A stretch of DNA of 8,950 nucleotides, taken from assembly GCA_964540025.1 (NCBI GenBank), contig CAZIKQ010000061.1, positions 1 to 8,950 on the forward strand, written 5' to 3'. The notes beneath the pieces were generated by a model. It was not told where the DNA came from. It was given only the letters and a program-made list of their open reading frames with translations, and made no database searches. This DNA is from RGIG250 sp964540025 (GTDB taxonomy: Bacteria > Bacillota > Negativicutes > Selenomonadales > Selenomonadaceae). The translations under genes were made by a program, and so were the position numbers. Every line of letters starts with the position of its first letter. The first letter of the stretch is position 1. Positions 1 through 6,336 of this stretch are shown one piece after another.

Positions 1-1
1 A

Positions 2-88
2 CAAGGGCTTATAGCCCTTGAGCAAACCACCCGTTTGACGGGTGGTGCTGATTTTGCGCCGTTTTTGGCGGTGACTGCCTGAAAGGCA
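2..88. repeat. Array of four consecutive small hairpins (REP-like or element end)
   Basis: Four inverted repeats follow one another with short spacers. Arms 2-9 and 13-20 are perfect (8 bp, 3-nt loop). Arms 26-34 and 38-46 are perfect (ACCACCCGT with ACGGGTGGT, 9 bp, 3-nt loop). Arms 57-60 and 67-70 give a 4-bp stem around a T-rich loop. Arms 76-80 and 84-88 give TGCCT/AGGCA with a GAA loop. I see no coding potential here. Subterminal hairpins of this kind occur at ends of IS200/IS605-type elements and in REP sequences, but no transposase is visible, so the identity is inference. Because the window starts at base 1, the element may extend further left. It might also act as a transcription terminator for an upstream gene. 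Confidence 0.6.
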
Positions 89-112
89 TAGCTGCCCATG
101 AGATTTAAGCAT

Positions 113-141
113 TTTACAAAACAGTTTTTCTCTCCTAAAAT
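113..141 (+). promoter_or_regulatory. Sigma-A type promoter for the DUF362 lipoprotein gene
   Basis: A -35 box TTTACA (113-118) and a -10 box TAAAAT (136-141) are separated by exactly 17 bp; each differs from consensus at one base. Transcription would start near 148. The resulting leader of about 65 nt contains a hairpin (arms 166-172 and 181-187, AGGCCGC/GCGGCCT) just before the ribosome binding site. The promoter lies downstream of the in-frame ATG at 98, which argues against that codon as the start. Confidence 0.6.
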
Positions 142-165
142 AAAAAAAGCTAAGGCTTTTAGCGG

Positions 166-187
166 AGGCCGCGGTTTCCGGCGGCCT
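166..187 (+). promoter_or_regulatory. Leader hairpin upstream of DUF362 gene
   Basis: Arms 166-172 (AGGCCGC) and 181-187 (GCGGCCT) pair perfectly around an 8-nt loop, and the 3' arm runs into TTT. The hairpin lies 14 nt upstream of the Shine-Dalgarno sequence. It could be a weak attenuator or an mRNA-stabilising structure. No known riboswitch class is recognisable. Confidence 0.35.
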
Positions 188-214
188 TTGACGGAAAAAC
201 CGGAGGGGATATTT

Positions 215-1198
215 ATGAAACGGCGGGATTTTTTGCGGCTGATGGGTTTTGGGGCGGCGGCCATTGTGACCGGCTGCGGATTTTCAACGGATGAGCCGAA
301 GCCGAAGGCTGAGGCGAACAGTGGCGCTAAGGCGGCTGACGCATCCGGCGACGGGCGGCCGAAGGTTTATTTTATTAAGGAAGTAACGGCGGCGGCGCTC
401 CTGAAAGCCTATGAGGCCACGGGCCGGGCGCTGCCGGGAAGGGTTGGCGTCAAGGTGTCCTTTGAGTCGCCGAACGGGCCGTACCTTTCGCCAGCCCTCC
501 TCAGGGAGCTTTGCGGGAAGCTAAAGGGGACGTTCGTAGATTGCAACGGCTTTACGCCGCCCCGGGATACTGCCGGGGGTAATCGGGAAGTGGCCCGGGC
601 CCACGGCTTTTTGGACGTCTCGCCGGTGGATATTTTAGATGAGGAGGGGGATATTGATCTGCCGGTGACCGGCGGCAAGGCGATAAAATTTCACCGGACC
701 GGCTCGCATTTTGTCGCTTATGATTCGCTCCTGTCGGCAGTCCGCTTCAAGGCTCATCATCTGCCCAAATATGGGGGAACCCTGAAAAATCTTTCCATCT
801 GCCTGGCCTCCATTTCCGGCAAGGCGAATATCCACAGCGCCGGGCGCGATTTGCAAAGTTACCAGGGGTCGACGGACCTGGATATGGTGTTCCGCGCCAT
901 GGCCGACGCGGTGAAGGCCGCCCTGGACGCGAAAAAGGACCGGTGGGCCTTCCTAAACGTGGTGGACGCTTTCACGCCGGACGACAGCTGCGCGGACGCG
1001 CCGCCGCAAACGGCCTTTGGGGTTCTCTCTTCCCTGGATCCTGTGGCGGTTGATCAGGCGGCAGTTGATCTGACCTTTGGCCAGGCCAGGGATCAGGCGG
1101 CCCGCCAGCGCTGGGAGGATACCCACGGCGTTCGGCTGCTGCAATACGCGGAGGAAATCGGCGTCGGGCGGCGGGACTATGAGCTGGTGGCCTTGTAA
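215..1198 (+). CDS. DUF362 domain protein, Tat-type lipoprotein
   Basis: This 327-residue protein belongs to the DUF362 family, whose biochemical role is not established. I chose ATG 215 because GGAGGGG (202-208) lies 6 nt upstream, the promoter at 113-141 lies downstream of the earlier in-frame ATG at 98, and this start opens directly into a signal sequence. Residues 1-21 show a twin-arginine motif (KRRDFLR, R3-R4), a hydrophobic stretch and a lipobox VTGC with C21 as the lipidated cysteine. A polar, Ala/Lys-rich linker (about 22-49) follows, then the DUF362 core. Family hallmarks include VKVSFESPNG (79-88), FKAHHLPKYGGTLKNLS (178-194), SGKANIHSAG (201-210) and DPVAVDQAAVDL (275-286). The Cys-rich DCDC-like stretch I associate with many relatives is reduced here to DDSC (256-259), and there is no ferredoxin domain. 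The protein is probably anchored outside the cytoplasmic membrane after folding with or without a cofactor. The next gene, a LysR regulator, begins 40 bp downstream on the same strand. Confidence 0.85.
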   Translation: MKRRDFLRLMGFGAAAIVTGCGFSTDEPKPKAEANSGAKAADASGDGRPKVYFIKEVTAAALLKAYEATGRALPGRVGVKVSFESPNGPYLSPALLRELCGKLKGTFVDCNGFTPPRDTAGGNREVARAHGFLDVSPVDILDEEGDIDLPVTGGKAIKFHRTGSHFVAYDSLLSAVRFKAHHLPKYGGTLKNLSICLASISGKANIHSAGRDLQSYQGSTDLDMVFRAMADAVKAALDAKKDRWAFLNVVDAFTPDDSCADAPPQTAFGVLSSLDPVAVDQAAVDLTFGQARDQAARQRWEDTHGVRLLQYAEEIGVGRRDYELVAL

Positions 1199-1238
1199 GG
1201 GGCCGGAGCTGATTTTCAACTGACGGGAGGCGTTGAAG

Positions 1239-2132
1239 GTGGAAATAAGGCTGCTGCGGTATTTTTTAGAGGTGGCGCGTAACAAGAATATTTCCCGGGC
1301 GGCCGAGGTCCTTCATATCGGGCAGCCAACCCTTTCCCGCCAGATGCGGAAGCTTGAGGAGGCGGCGGGAGAAGCGCTTTTCCTGCGGGGACGGAATTTT
1401 CAGCTCACCGACGCGGGGAAGCTCATGTATTGCCGGGCCGGCGAAATCGTCAGGCTCATGGATAAATTCGAGTCCGGCATGAGGGCCAGGGCCGAACTGG
1501 CGGGGGTCATCTCCCTGGGCTACGGTTTACAGTGGTCGGCCAACGTGGTCATCGAAAGCCTGGTAAAATTCTGCCGTCAATATCCTCGGGTCACCTTTTC
1601 TGTCTATACGAATGGCTCCGATTACATAAAGGAACAGCTGGACCGGGGCGTTCTTGATTTCGGGGTTCTGCTGGAGCCTATCGACATAAGTAAATACGAT
1701 TTTATCCGGCTGGCGGAAGCGGATCGCTGGGGAATAATCATGGGGGCGAAGGATCCGCTGGCGGCGAAAAAATTTGTCACTGCCGAGGATATTTTGCCGC
1801 TGCCTCTGATCATGACCAGCCGGCGGGAGCTTCAGGCCGAGGTCTGCCATAGGTTGGGGGTGCCGCTGGAAGAGCTGAATATTGTGGCTCAGTACAAGAT
1901 CATCACCAATCTGCTGCCATTGGTGGCCCAGGGGGCTTTTTACGCCCTGGCCATGGACAGCACGGCGCAGATCGCCGCCCCTCAGCGGCTGACCTTTCGC
2001 CCGTTGGAGCCGCCCCTGACCATGACTTCCGTTTTGGCCTGGAAGAAGCCCCTGTTGGAATGCAGCGCGGCGGGAAAGTTCAGGGATTTTTTCGCCGCTG
2101 ATTACGAAAAGGCCGGGAAAGATCAGCCGTGA
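1239..2132 (+). CDS. LysR-family transcriptional regulator
   Basis: This 297-residue protein has normal length for the LysR family. GTG 1239 is preferred over the in-frame TTG 1233: GGGAGG (1225-1230) is 8 nt from the GTG but only 2 nt from the TTG, and the protein then starts in the usual way for the family (MEIRLLRYFLEVAR). The winged helix-turn-helix covers about residues 1-60, with ISRAAEVLHIGQPTLSRQM (18-36) as the recognition region. A linker helix follows, and the effector-binding domain starts near ISLGYG (91-96). The gene is sandwiched co-directionally between the DUF362 lipoprotein gene and the exported esterase gene with gaps of 40 and 29 bp, so it is probably part of their operon rather than divergent. 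Its effector and targets cannot be read from the sequence. The natural inference is that it controls its own operon, perhaps in response to a product of the esterase. Confidence 0.9.
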   Translation: MEIRLLRYFLEVARNKNISRAAEVLHIGQPTLSRQMRKLEEAAGEALFLRGRNFQLTDAGKLMYCRAGEIVRLMDKFESGMRARAELAGVISLGYGLQWSANVVIESLVKFCRQYPRVTFSVYTNGSDYIKEQLDRGVLDFGVLLEPIDISKYDFIRLAEADRWGIIMGAKDPLAAKKFVTAEDILPLPLIMTSRRELQAEVCHRLGVPLEELNIVAQYKIITNLLPLVAQGAFYALAMDSTAQIAAPQRLTFRPLEPPLTMTSVLAWKKPLLECSAAGKFRDFFAADYEKAGKDQP

Positions 2133-2161
2133 CAAAATCTTAATGAAGGAGGTAATCATTT

Positions 2162-3778
2162 ATGGTGAAAGGGTCAGGGTCAAAGGAATTTTGGCTGGCG
2201 GCGCTGCTCCTGGCTTTTACGGCGTTTTTCGCATGGACGGCGGAAGCGGCGGAGGATATTTCTCTGGTAAAGACGGAAGGGGGTCTTTTGCGGGGTTCCG
2301 TGGAGGATGGAGTAGCCGCCTTTCGCGGCATTCCCTACGCCGCGCCCCCGGTGGGGGAGTTGCGCTTTCGGCCGCCTGCGCCGCCTGAAGCCTGGACGGG
2401 GGTAAGGGACGCGAAAACATTTGCCCGCCGGGCGGCGCAAAACGCTGATCTCGGCGTTTTCGCCCAGGCTGGGGGAAGCGAGGATTGCCTTTATTTAAGC
2501 GTTTACGCGCCGGAGAGGGCGATAAAAGAAAAAGAGCGGCTGCCGGTATTTTTCTGGATACACGGCGGCGGTCTGAACGTGGGCTCGGCGAATGATTACG
2601 ATCCCGGCGCGTTGGCGAAGCTCGGCGGCGCCGTGGTGGTAGCGGTGAATTACCGGCTGGGGATATTCGGCTTTTTCGCGCATCCCGCCCTGTTGGCCGA
2701 GGATCACCCGCAGGCCAATTATGGCCTGATGGATCAGATCTTCGCCCTGGAATGGGTCAGGCGCAATATCCCGGCCTTCGGCGGCGACCCGGCTGACGTG
2801 ACCATCGCGGGAGAATCCTCCGGCGGCCAGAGCGTCCTGGCTTTAATGACTTCGCCGAAGGCCAGAGGGCTGTTTCGTTCGGCCATCGCCATGAGCGGCT
2901 GTACCGTCACGATCCCTTCGCCCTTCAGGAGCTACGAAATGGGCGCGGCGGTAAAGCGGGGCGTTGTCTTTGCCGCAGCCCTGGGACTGAAGGAGGCCAC
3001 CGCCGCCGATTTGCGAAGCCTTTCGGCTGAAGAAATACTCGCCGCCCAGACGCCTTATCTTTTAGGCAGTTTTGTGGTGGACGGCGAGTATGTGCCGGAA
3101 AATATCGGCGAGGCGATTCGCGCCGGACGGGTCAACGGGGATATTTTCGTCAACGGAACTACCCGACGGGAGGGGTCGTTTTTCGCGGGAATTATGGAAA
3201 ACGCGCTGGGCCGTCCCCTGACTGAGGAGGATATGAGAAGGGCCGTGGAAGGGTATCGGTTCGATGTGGGCGAGGGCAGGACGGAGGAGATAATGGCCGA
3301 GTACGCGCCGGAAATTTTCGGCTCGCCGGCGGAAGCCTTCGCCGCCGTTACGACGGATCTGCGGTTTGCCACCACCGCCGCTTTAGTAAACGAGGCCCTT
3401 TGCGAGAAGATCCCCACTTACGCTTACGAGTTCGCCGACGATACGGCGCCCCGCTACATCGAGGCGAGTTTCCCCCAGGGGGCGGCGCACACTTACGAAT
3501 TGCCGTATCTTTTCCGGGGCTTTAGCGGAGCGTCCCGCCTTTCGACAAAGCTTAACGATGAGCAGGAGAGGCTTTCCGATGAGATGATCCGGCTCTTTAC
3601 CCGGGCTTCCCGGCTGAGGGAACAGTCGCTTTGGGAGCCTTATACCCGGGAAAAGCGCGGTTATTTGCGATTGGCGCTTCCGGGGAGCCGCATGACTTAC
3701 GGGGAGTTTGAAAAGGCGCACCGGGTAGATTTTTGGAAGAGGATATTAGGGGAAAGATCCCAAGACAATTTATCTTGA
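2162..3778 (+). CDS. Exported type-B carboxylesterase (alpha/beta hydrolase)
   Basis: This 538-residue secreted esterase belongs to the carboxylesterase type B (acetylcholinesterase-like) family and has full family length. The start has a near-ideal Shine-Dalgarno AAGGAGGT (2146-2153) 8 nt upstream. A Sec signal peptide covers about residues 1-30: basic start, hydrophobic 11-25, cleavage probably after AEA or AEAA. Family motifs are FRGIPYAAPPVGELRF (54-69), SEDCLYL (106-112), the oxyanion-hole HGGG (134-137) and the nucleophile elbow GESSGG with S219. The other probable triad members are E337 in TTRREGSF and H443 in GAAHTYELPY. The protein hydrolyses carboxylic esters or possibly carbamates; the substrate is unknown. 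Export places it in the periplasm or outside the cell. It follows the LysR gene by 29 bp and is the last gene before the terminator at 3783-3829, so it is probably the third gene of the unit starting at the DUF362 gene. Confidence 0.92.
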   Translation: MVKGSGSKEFWLAALLLAFTAFFAWTAEAAEDISLVKTEGGLLRGSVEDGVAAFRGIPYAAPPVGELRFRPPAPPEAWTGVRDAKTFARRAAQNADLGVFAQAGGSEDCLYLSVYAPERAIKEKERLPVFFWIHGGGLNVGSANDYDPGALAKLGGAVVVAVNYRLGIFGFFAHPALLAEDHPQANYGLMDQIFALEWVRRNIPAFGGDPADVTIAGESSGGQSVLALMTSPKARGLFRSAIAMSGCTVTIPSPFRSYEMGAAVKRGVVFAAALGLKEATAADLRSLSAEEILAAQTPYLLGSFVVDGEYVPENIGEAIRAGRVNGDIFVNGTTRREGSFFAGIMENALGRPLTEEDMRRAVEGYRFDVGEGRTEEIMAEYAPEIFGSPAEAFAAVTTDLRFATTAALVNEALCEKIPTYAYEFADDTAPRYIEASFPQGAAHTYELPYLFRGFSGASRLSTKLNDEQERLSDEMIRLFTRASRLREQSLWEPYTREKRGYLRLALPGSRMTYGEFEKAHRVDFWKRILGERSQDNLS

Positions 3779-3782
3779 CGGA

Positions 3783-3829
3783 AAAAACGCCGCTCTATGG
3801 CCAAAATGACGGCTGAGGGCGGCGTTTTT
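3783..3829 (+). terminator. Rho-independent terminator after the carboxylesterase gene
   Basis: The perfect arms 3783-3793 (AAAAACGCCGC) and 3819-3829 (GCGGCGTTTTT) enclose a 25-nt loop and end in a T run. The stem starts 5 nt after the esterase stop codon. The A-tract on the 5' side means it could also work on the other strand, but no minus-strand gene reaches it. Confidence 0.85.
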
Positions 3830-3868
3830 CCACGGGAAATTTTCTCTGGTTTTGCGGGAAAATAAATG

Positions 3869-3897
3869 TTGCGTTCCGGCCCCGGCTGTATTAGAAT
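3869..3897 (+). promoter_or_regulatory. Probable promoter of the decarboxylase gene
   Basis: The -35 box TTGCGT (3869-3874, weak) and the -10 box TAGAAT (3892-3897, one mismatch) are separated by 17 bp. They sit between the preceding terminator and the decarboxylase start, where a promoter is required. The -35 match is poor, so an activator or a different start site is possible. Confidence 0.45.
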
Positions 3898-3916
3898 AAC
3901 CGCAGTTACAGGAAGC

Positions 3917-3963
3917 CGTTCCGGATCGGCATTGGAACGAGCTAATAAAAGTGCCGGCGGCAC
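3917..3963 (+). promoter_or_regulatory. Structured leader of the decarboxylase mRNA (two hairpins)
   Basis: CGTTCC (3917-3922) pairs with GGAACG (3934-3939), and GTGCC (3951-3955) pairs with GGCAC (3959-3963). The second hairpin ends 18 nt before the ATG. The leader is about 75-80 nt, too short for the known lysine riboswitch, and lacks its conserved core as far as I can see. It may be only a translation-modulating structure. Confidence 0.35.
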
Positions 3964-3981
3964 AGGGAATGGGAGAGTGTT

Positions 3982-5157
3982 ATGAGGAGCTTTCGACTCA
4001 GCAAAAACGCCATGGAGGAACTCAGGGCCAAATATCCGACCCCCTTTTTGGTGGCGTCCGTGGATAAGGTCAGGGATAATTTTAATTTTCTCCGGGAGCA
4101 TCTGCCCCGGTTAAACGTTTTCTACGCAATGAAGGCGAATCCCAATGAACGGATTATCGAGACTCTGGCGGGGCTGGGAGCCTCCTTTGACGTGGCCTCC
4201 GGGGGAGAAATGAAGCAGCTGGCCGCCCTGGGGATTGGGGGGAACCGGATGATTTACGCCAATCCGGTCAAGACCCCGGCCGGCATGGAGACCGCGCGGC
4301 AGCTGGGCGTCGATCGCTTTACCTTCGACGACGCTTCTGAAATAGATAAAATAGCGGCGGCGGCGCCCGGCGGCCAGGTGCTGGCCCGGATCCGCGTGAT
4401 AAATAAAAAAGCCCTGGTAGACCTTAACGCCAAGTTCGGCTGCGCCCCGGAGGAGGCGGTGGGCCTCCTTCAGCAGGCGAAGGAAAAAGGTCTTACCCCG
4501 GCCGGTATCGCTTTCCATGTAGGCAGCCAGTCCCTGGGAGCCGCCGCCCATGAGGAGGCTCTCCTCATCTGCCGCCGCCTCTTTGACGAGGCGGCAGCGG
4601 CAGGAATGCGCCTCTATATGCTGGATATCGGCGGCGGCCTGCCGGTGCCCGATATCAACGGGCTCCCCATCGACGTGGCTCGCATGGCCGGACAGATAAA
4701 CCGCCAGCTGGACCGGCTGTTCCCGGATACGGAGCTTTGGGCTGAGCCGGGCCGCTTCCTCTGCGGAACGGCGGTGAACCTGGTGACCTCCGTCATTGGG
4801 ACGAAGGAGCGGAACGGCCAGCCCTGGTACGTCCTTGATGAAGGGCTTTACGGCGTTTTCTCGGCCCATATGTACGACCACTGGCACTTTGCCTTTCACA
4901 GCTACAAGGGCGGCGAGCGGGAGAAGTGCACCCTCCTCGGCCCCAGCTGCGACTCCATCGACTTCGTGGCCCGGGACGTCATGCTGCCCCGCCTGGAGAT
5001 GGGCGACGCCCTGCTGGTGCCTGACTGCGGCTCTTATTCGGTGGCCAGCGCCACGAACTTCAACGGCTTTGATATTGCCGCTACCTACATCTGGGAGGAT
5101 GAAGAAATTTCCCACAGCTTCGAGGAAGAAGAGGTGCGGATAGCGGCAAACGCCTGA
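3982..5157 (+). CDS. Lysine/ornithine decarboxylase, eukaryotic-ODC fold (group IV), PLP-dependent
   Basis: This 391-residue cytoplasmic enzyme decarboxylates L-lysine and/or L-ornithine to cadaverine/putrescine. It has an N-terminal alanine-racemase-like PLP barrel and a C-terminal beta domain. Visible motifs are the PLP lysine in FYAMKANP (K51), HVGSQS with H179, the phosphate loop DIGGG (215-219), EPGR (255-258), the catalytic cysteine in PSCDSID (C323, D324) and GSYSVASATNFNGF (350-363). Length and motifs match my recollection of the Selenomonas ruminantium lysine/ornithine decarboxylase (393 residues). Of the five positions reported there to govern lysine versus ornithine use (44, 45, 46, 54, 322), V46, P54 and S322 are the same, while 44 and 45 are L and N. 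That favours a dual-specific enzyme over a strict ornithine decarboxylase. In Selenomonas-like bacteria the cadaverine is linked to peptidoglycan and helps hold the outer membrane. GGGAGAG (3971-3977) lies just ahead of the ATG as ribosome binding site. The gene is apparently monocistronic. Confidence 0.92.
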   Translation: MRSFRLSKNAMEELRAKYPTPFLVASVDKVRDNFNFLREHLPRLNVFYAMKANPNERIIETLAGLGASFDVASGGEMKQLAALGIGGNRMIYANPVKTPAGMETARQLGVDRFTFDDASEIDKIAAAAPGGQVLARIRVINKKALVDLNAKFGCAPEEAVGLLQQAKEKGLTPAGIAFHVGSQSLGAAAHEEALLICRRLFDEAAAAGMRLYMLDIGGGLPVPDINGLPIDVARMAGQINRQLDRLFPDTELWAEPGRFLCGTAVNLVTSVIGTKERNGQPWYVLDEGLYGVFSAHMYDHWHFAFHSYKGGEREKCTLLGPSCDSIDFVARDVMLPRLEMGDALLVPDCGSYSVASATNFNGFDIAATYIWEDEEISHSFEEEEVRIAANA

Positions 5158-5280
5158 TGGCAGCCGTCAGATCGTGCATTAGGGTCCCTTTTTAGGGGAG
5201 CGGTCACTGCAAGGTATTGAGCCGACCGATAGGATAATGCGGTTTTCTCCCGATTGGGCCGGAGGTATCCGTCGTCGGGA
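5154..5280. other. Intergenic run of hairpins after the decarboxylase gene, identity unknown
   Basis: The first half of the 211-base gap between two convergent genes contains a series of inverted repeats. They are 5154-5161 with 5163-5170 (one G-T pair, overlapping the stop codon), 5186-5189 with 5194-5197 (T4 loop), 5201-5205 with 5224-5228 (CGGTC/GACCG), and 5248-5253 with 5275-5280 (TCCCGA/TCGGGA). The last encloses CGGA/TCCG at 5260-5263 and 5268-5271. No T-run terminator for the decarboxylase is evident. This could be a structured 3' UTR, a small RNA or a decayed repeat; I do not recognise a named RNA family. Confidence 0.35.
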
Positions 5281-5297
5281 AGCTGGCTTGTGTGTAT

Positions 5298-5327
5298 AAA
5301 AAAGAGGTACTCGGTTTTGAGTACCTC
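5298..5327 (-). terminator. Rho-independent terminator of the aldo/keto reductase gene
   Basis: Read on the minus strand, arms 5327-5319 (GAGGTACTC) and 5312-5304 (GAGTACCTC) form a perfect 9-bp stem with a 6-nt loop. TTTTTT (5303-5298) follows at once. It lies 41 bases past the reductase stop, in the right orientation. Confidence 0.88.
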
Positions 5328-5368
5328 AATGAAAGACTGTCTTCTCAGACATATCGGGTTAATTTTAT

Positions 5369-6283
5369 TTACCACGGGAAATTATCCGGGTCATTTTTCG
5401 GATTGACCCGCTCGTTTTTATTTAATCCGCTTATAATCTCCATCTCTTGCGGAGTTAATTCAAAATCAAATATATCGATGTTTTCCTTGATGTGGGCAGG
5501 ATTATCAGAGCGCGGGATCGTAATCAGGCCCCTTTGCATATGCCATCTCAACGCGATTTGGGCAACGCTTTTGTTGTGCTGTCTGGCAATTCTGGCAATA
5601 GTTTCGTTAGCGATAATTTTGCCGGAGGCAAGGGGCGACCAGGCCTCAATTTGGACTCCCTGATTAAAGGTGTAACCGGAATTTTCAAACTGGGTTAAAT
5701 ACGGATGGATTTCTATCTGATTGATTACGGGCTTTATTTTTGCGTATTTCAGTAAATCTTCGATATGGCGGGGATTAAAATTGCTCAGGCCGATTGATTT
5801 AACCCTGCCCTTTGCCACGTATTCTTCCAGTATTTTCCAGGTTTGTTGCACCTCGCCTTTTACCGGCCAATGAATGAGAACAAGGTCGATGTAGCTTCCG
5901 CCCAACAGCTCTATACTTTTATCCAGAGATTCTCTGACCGTGTGGTTTCGCATATTATCGGGGGAGATTTTTGTGGTTATAAAAATATTTTCCCTTTTTA
6001 TATTTGAAGATATAATCCCCTTAAAAACCGCTTCCTCATTCCCGTATGCCTGGGCAGTATCAACCATTCTGTAGCCTGATTTTATGGCCTGCTTTACACT
6101 TTCTGTCGCAACGTCGCCCGTTAATGTCCAGGTGCCAAAACCTAGCTGGGGCATCGTGTTGCCATCATTCAGTTTAATAACTGGAACAGTTTGCTTCTTC
6201 GGTTTGGCGTAACTTTCCTGAGGGAAGCAGCTGCCAAAGAATAATAAACCTGTACAAACGGATAGAATTAAATACTTACGCAT
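5369..6283 (-). CDS. Aldo/keto reductase with N-terminal export signal
   Basis: This 304-residue member of the aldo/keto reductase superfamily reduces carbonyls with NAD(P)H. The catalytic tetrad is complete: D75 and Y80 in DTAQAYGNE, K105 in ITTKIS, and H138 in LIHWP. GLSNFN (165-170), NQIEIHPYL (188-196), WSPLASGK (215-222) and the cofactor-phosphate motif IPRS (256-259) follow. Residues 1-26 form a Sec-type signal peptide: basic start, hydrophobic 4-17, possible SPase I site after SYA (24-26). C19 in FGSC is a poor lipobox. The next methionine is M44, already inside the barrel start, so a cytoplasmic form from a downstream start is unlikely. AAGAGGT (6297-6291 on the minus strand) is the ribosome binding site. 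The gene is visibly AT-richer than its neighbours to left and right, as is the divergent merR gene, suggesting joint acquisition. It is probably activated by that MerR protein through the 19-bp-spacer promoter. The substrate is unknown. Confidence 0.9.
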   Translation of the reverse strand: MRKYLILSVCTGLLFFGSCFPQESYAKPKKQTVPVIKLNDGNTMPQLGFGTWTLTGDVATESVKQAIKSGYRMVDTAQAYGNEEAVFKGIISSNIKRENIFITTKISPDNMRNHTVRESLDKSIELLGGSYIDLVLIHWPVKGEVQQTWKILEEYVAKGRVKSIGLSNFNPRHIEDLLKYAKIKPVINQIEIHPYLTQFENSGYTFNQGVQIEAWSPLASGKIIANETIARIARQHNKSVAQIALRWHMQRGLITIPRSDNPAHIKENIDIFDFELTPQEMEIISGLNKNERVNPKNDPDNFPW

Positions 6284-6319
6284 AATGGATACCTCTTACC
6301 TTTCATTGTATAAGCCAGC

Positions 6320-6325
6320 TATAAT
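6320..6325 (+). promoter_or_regulatory. Probable -10 box of the merR promoter
   Basis: TATAAT (6320-6325) is a perfect -10 box pointing toward merR. A -35 box is weak (TTACCT at 6296-6301 with an 18-bp spacer). TTGTAT (6306-6311) with TATGAT (6328-6333), 16-bp spacing, is an alternative. Either transcript would run through the MerR operator at 6348-6362, so autoregulation is likely. Confidence 0.45.
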
Positions 6326-6336
6326 GGTATGATTCG

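Noticed and set aside
2..46. CRISPR repeat units
   Set aside because: The two hairpins differ in sequence and are not separated by spacers; no direct repeats are present.
98..214. In-frame N-terminal extension of the DUF362 protein from ATG 98
   Set aside because: It would put 39 unrelated residues before the Tat signal, lacks a Shine-Dalgarno sequence, and starts upstream of a good promoter at 113-141.
1233..1238. TTG 1233 as the LysR start
   Set aside because: Only 2 nt separate it from GGGAGG, while GTG 1239 has an 8-nt spacing and gives the usual family N-terminus.
1527..2159. 210-codon open frame on the minus strand opposite the LysR gene
   Set aside because: Shadow of the regulator gene; the translated sequence is low in hydrophobic core patterns and rich in Gln/Arg/Pro, and no separate promoter is apparent.
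4111..5115. 334-codon open frame on the minus strand opposite the decarboxylase
   Set aside because: It has no recognisable protein features and is fully antisense to a well-conserved enzyme gene. In GC-rich DNA with biased third positions such shadow frames are expected.
5181..5200. Degenerate copy of the palindromic repeat at 8821
   Set aside because: Only about 20 bases around CCCTTTTTAGGGGAG look alike, and the second hairpin and the right arm are absent. The match is too short to call without a search.
5230..5280. Possible TPP- or cyclic-di-GMP-type riboswitch
   Set aside because: GGATAATGC on the plus strand and CCTCCGGCC on the minus strand resemble short pieces of those classes, but the remaining conserved core elements are missing and the position after a stop codon between convergent genes is wrong.
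5085..5375. Minus-strand frame across the decarboxylase 3' end and the intergenic region
   Set aside because: It overlaps the decarboxylase coding sequence and crosses the reductase terminator at 5298-5327, so it is not likely to be a gene.
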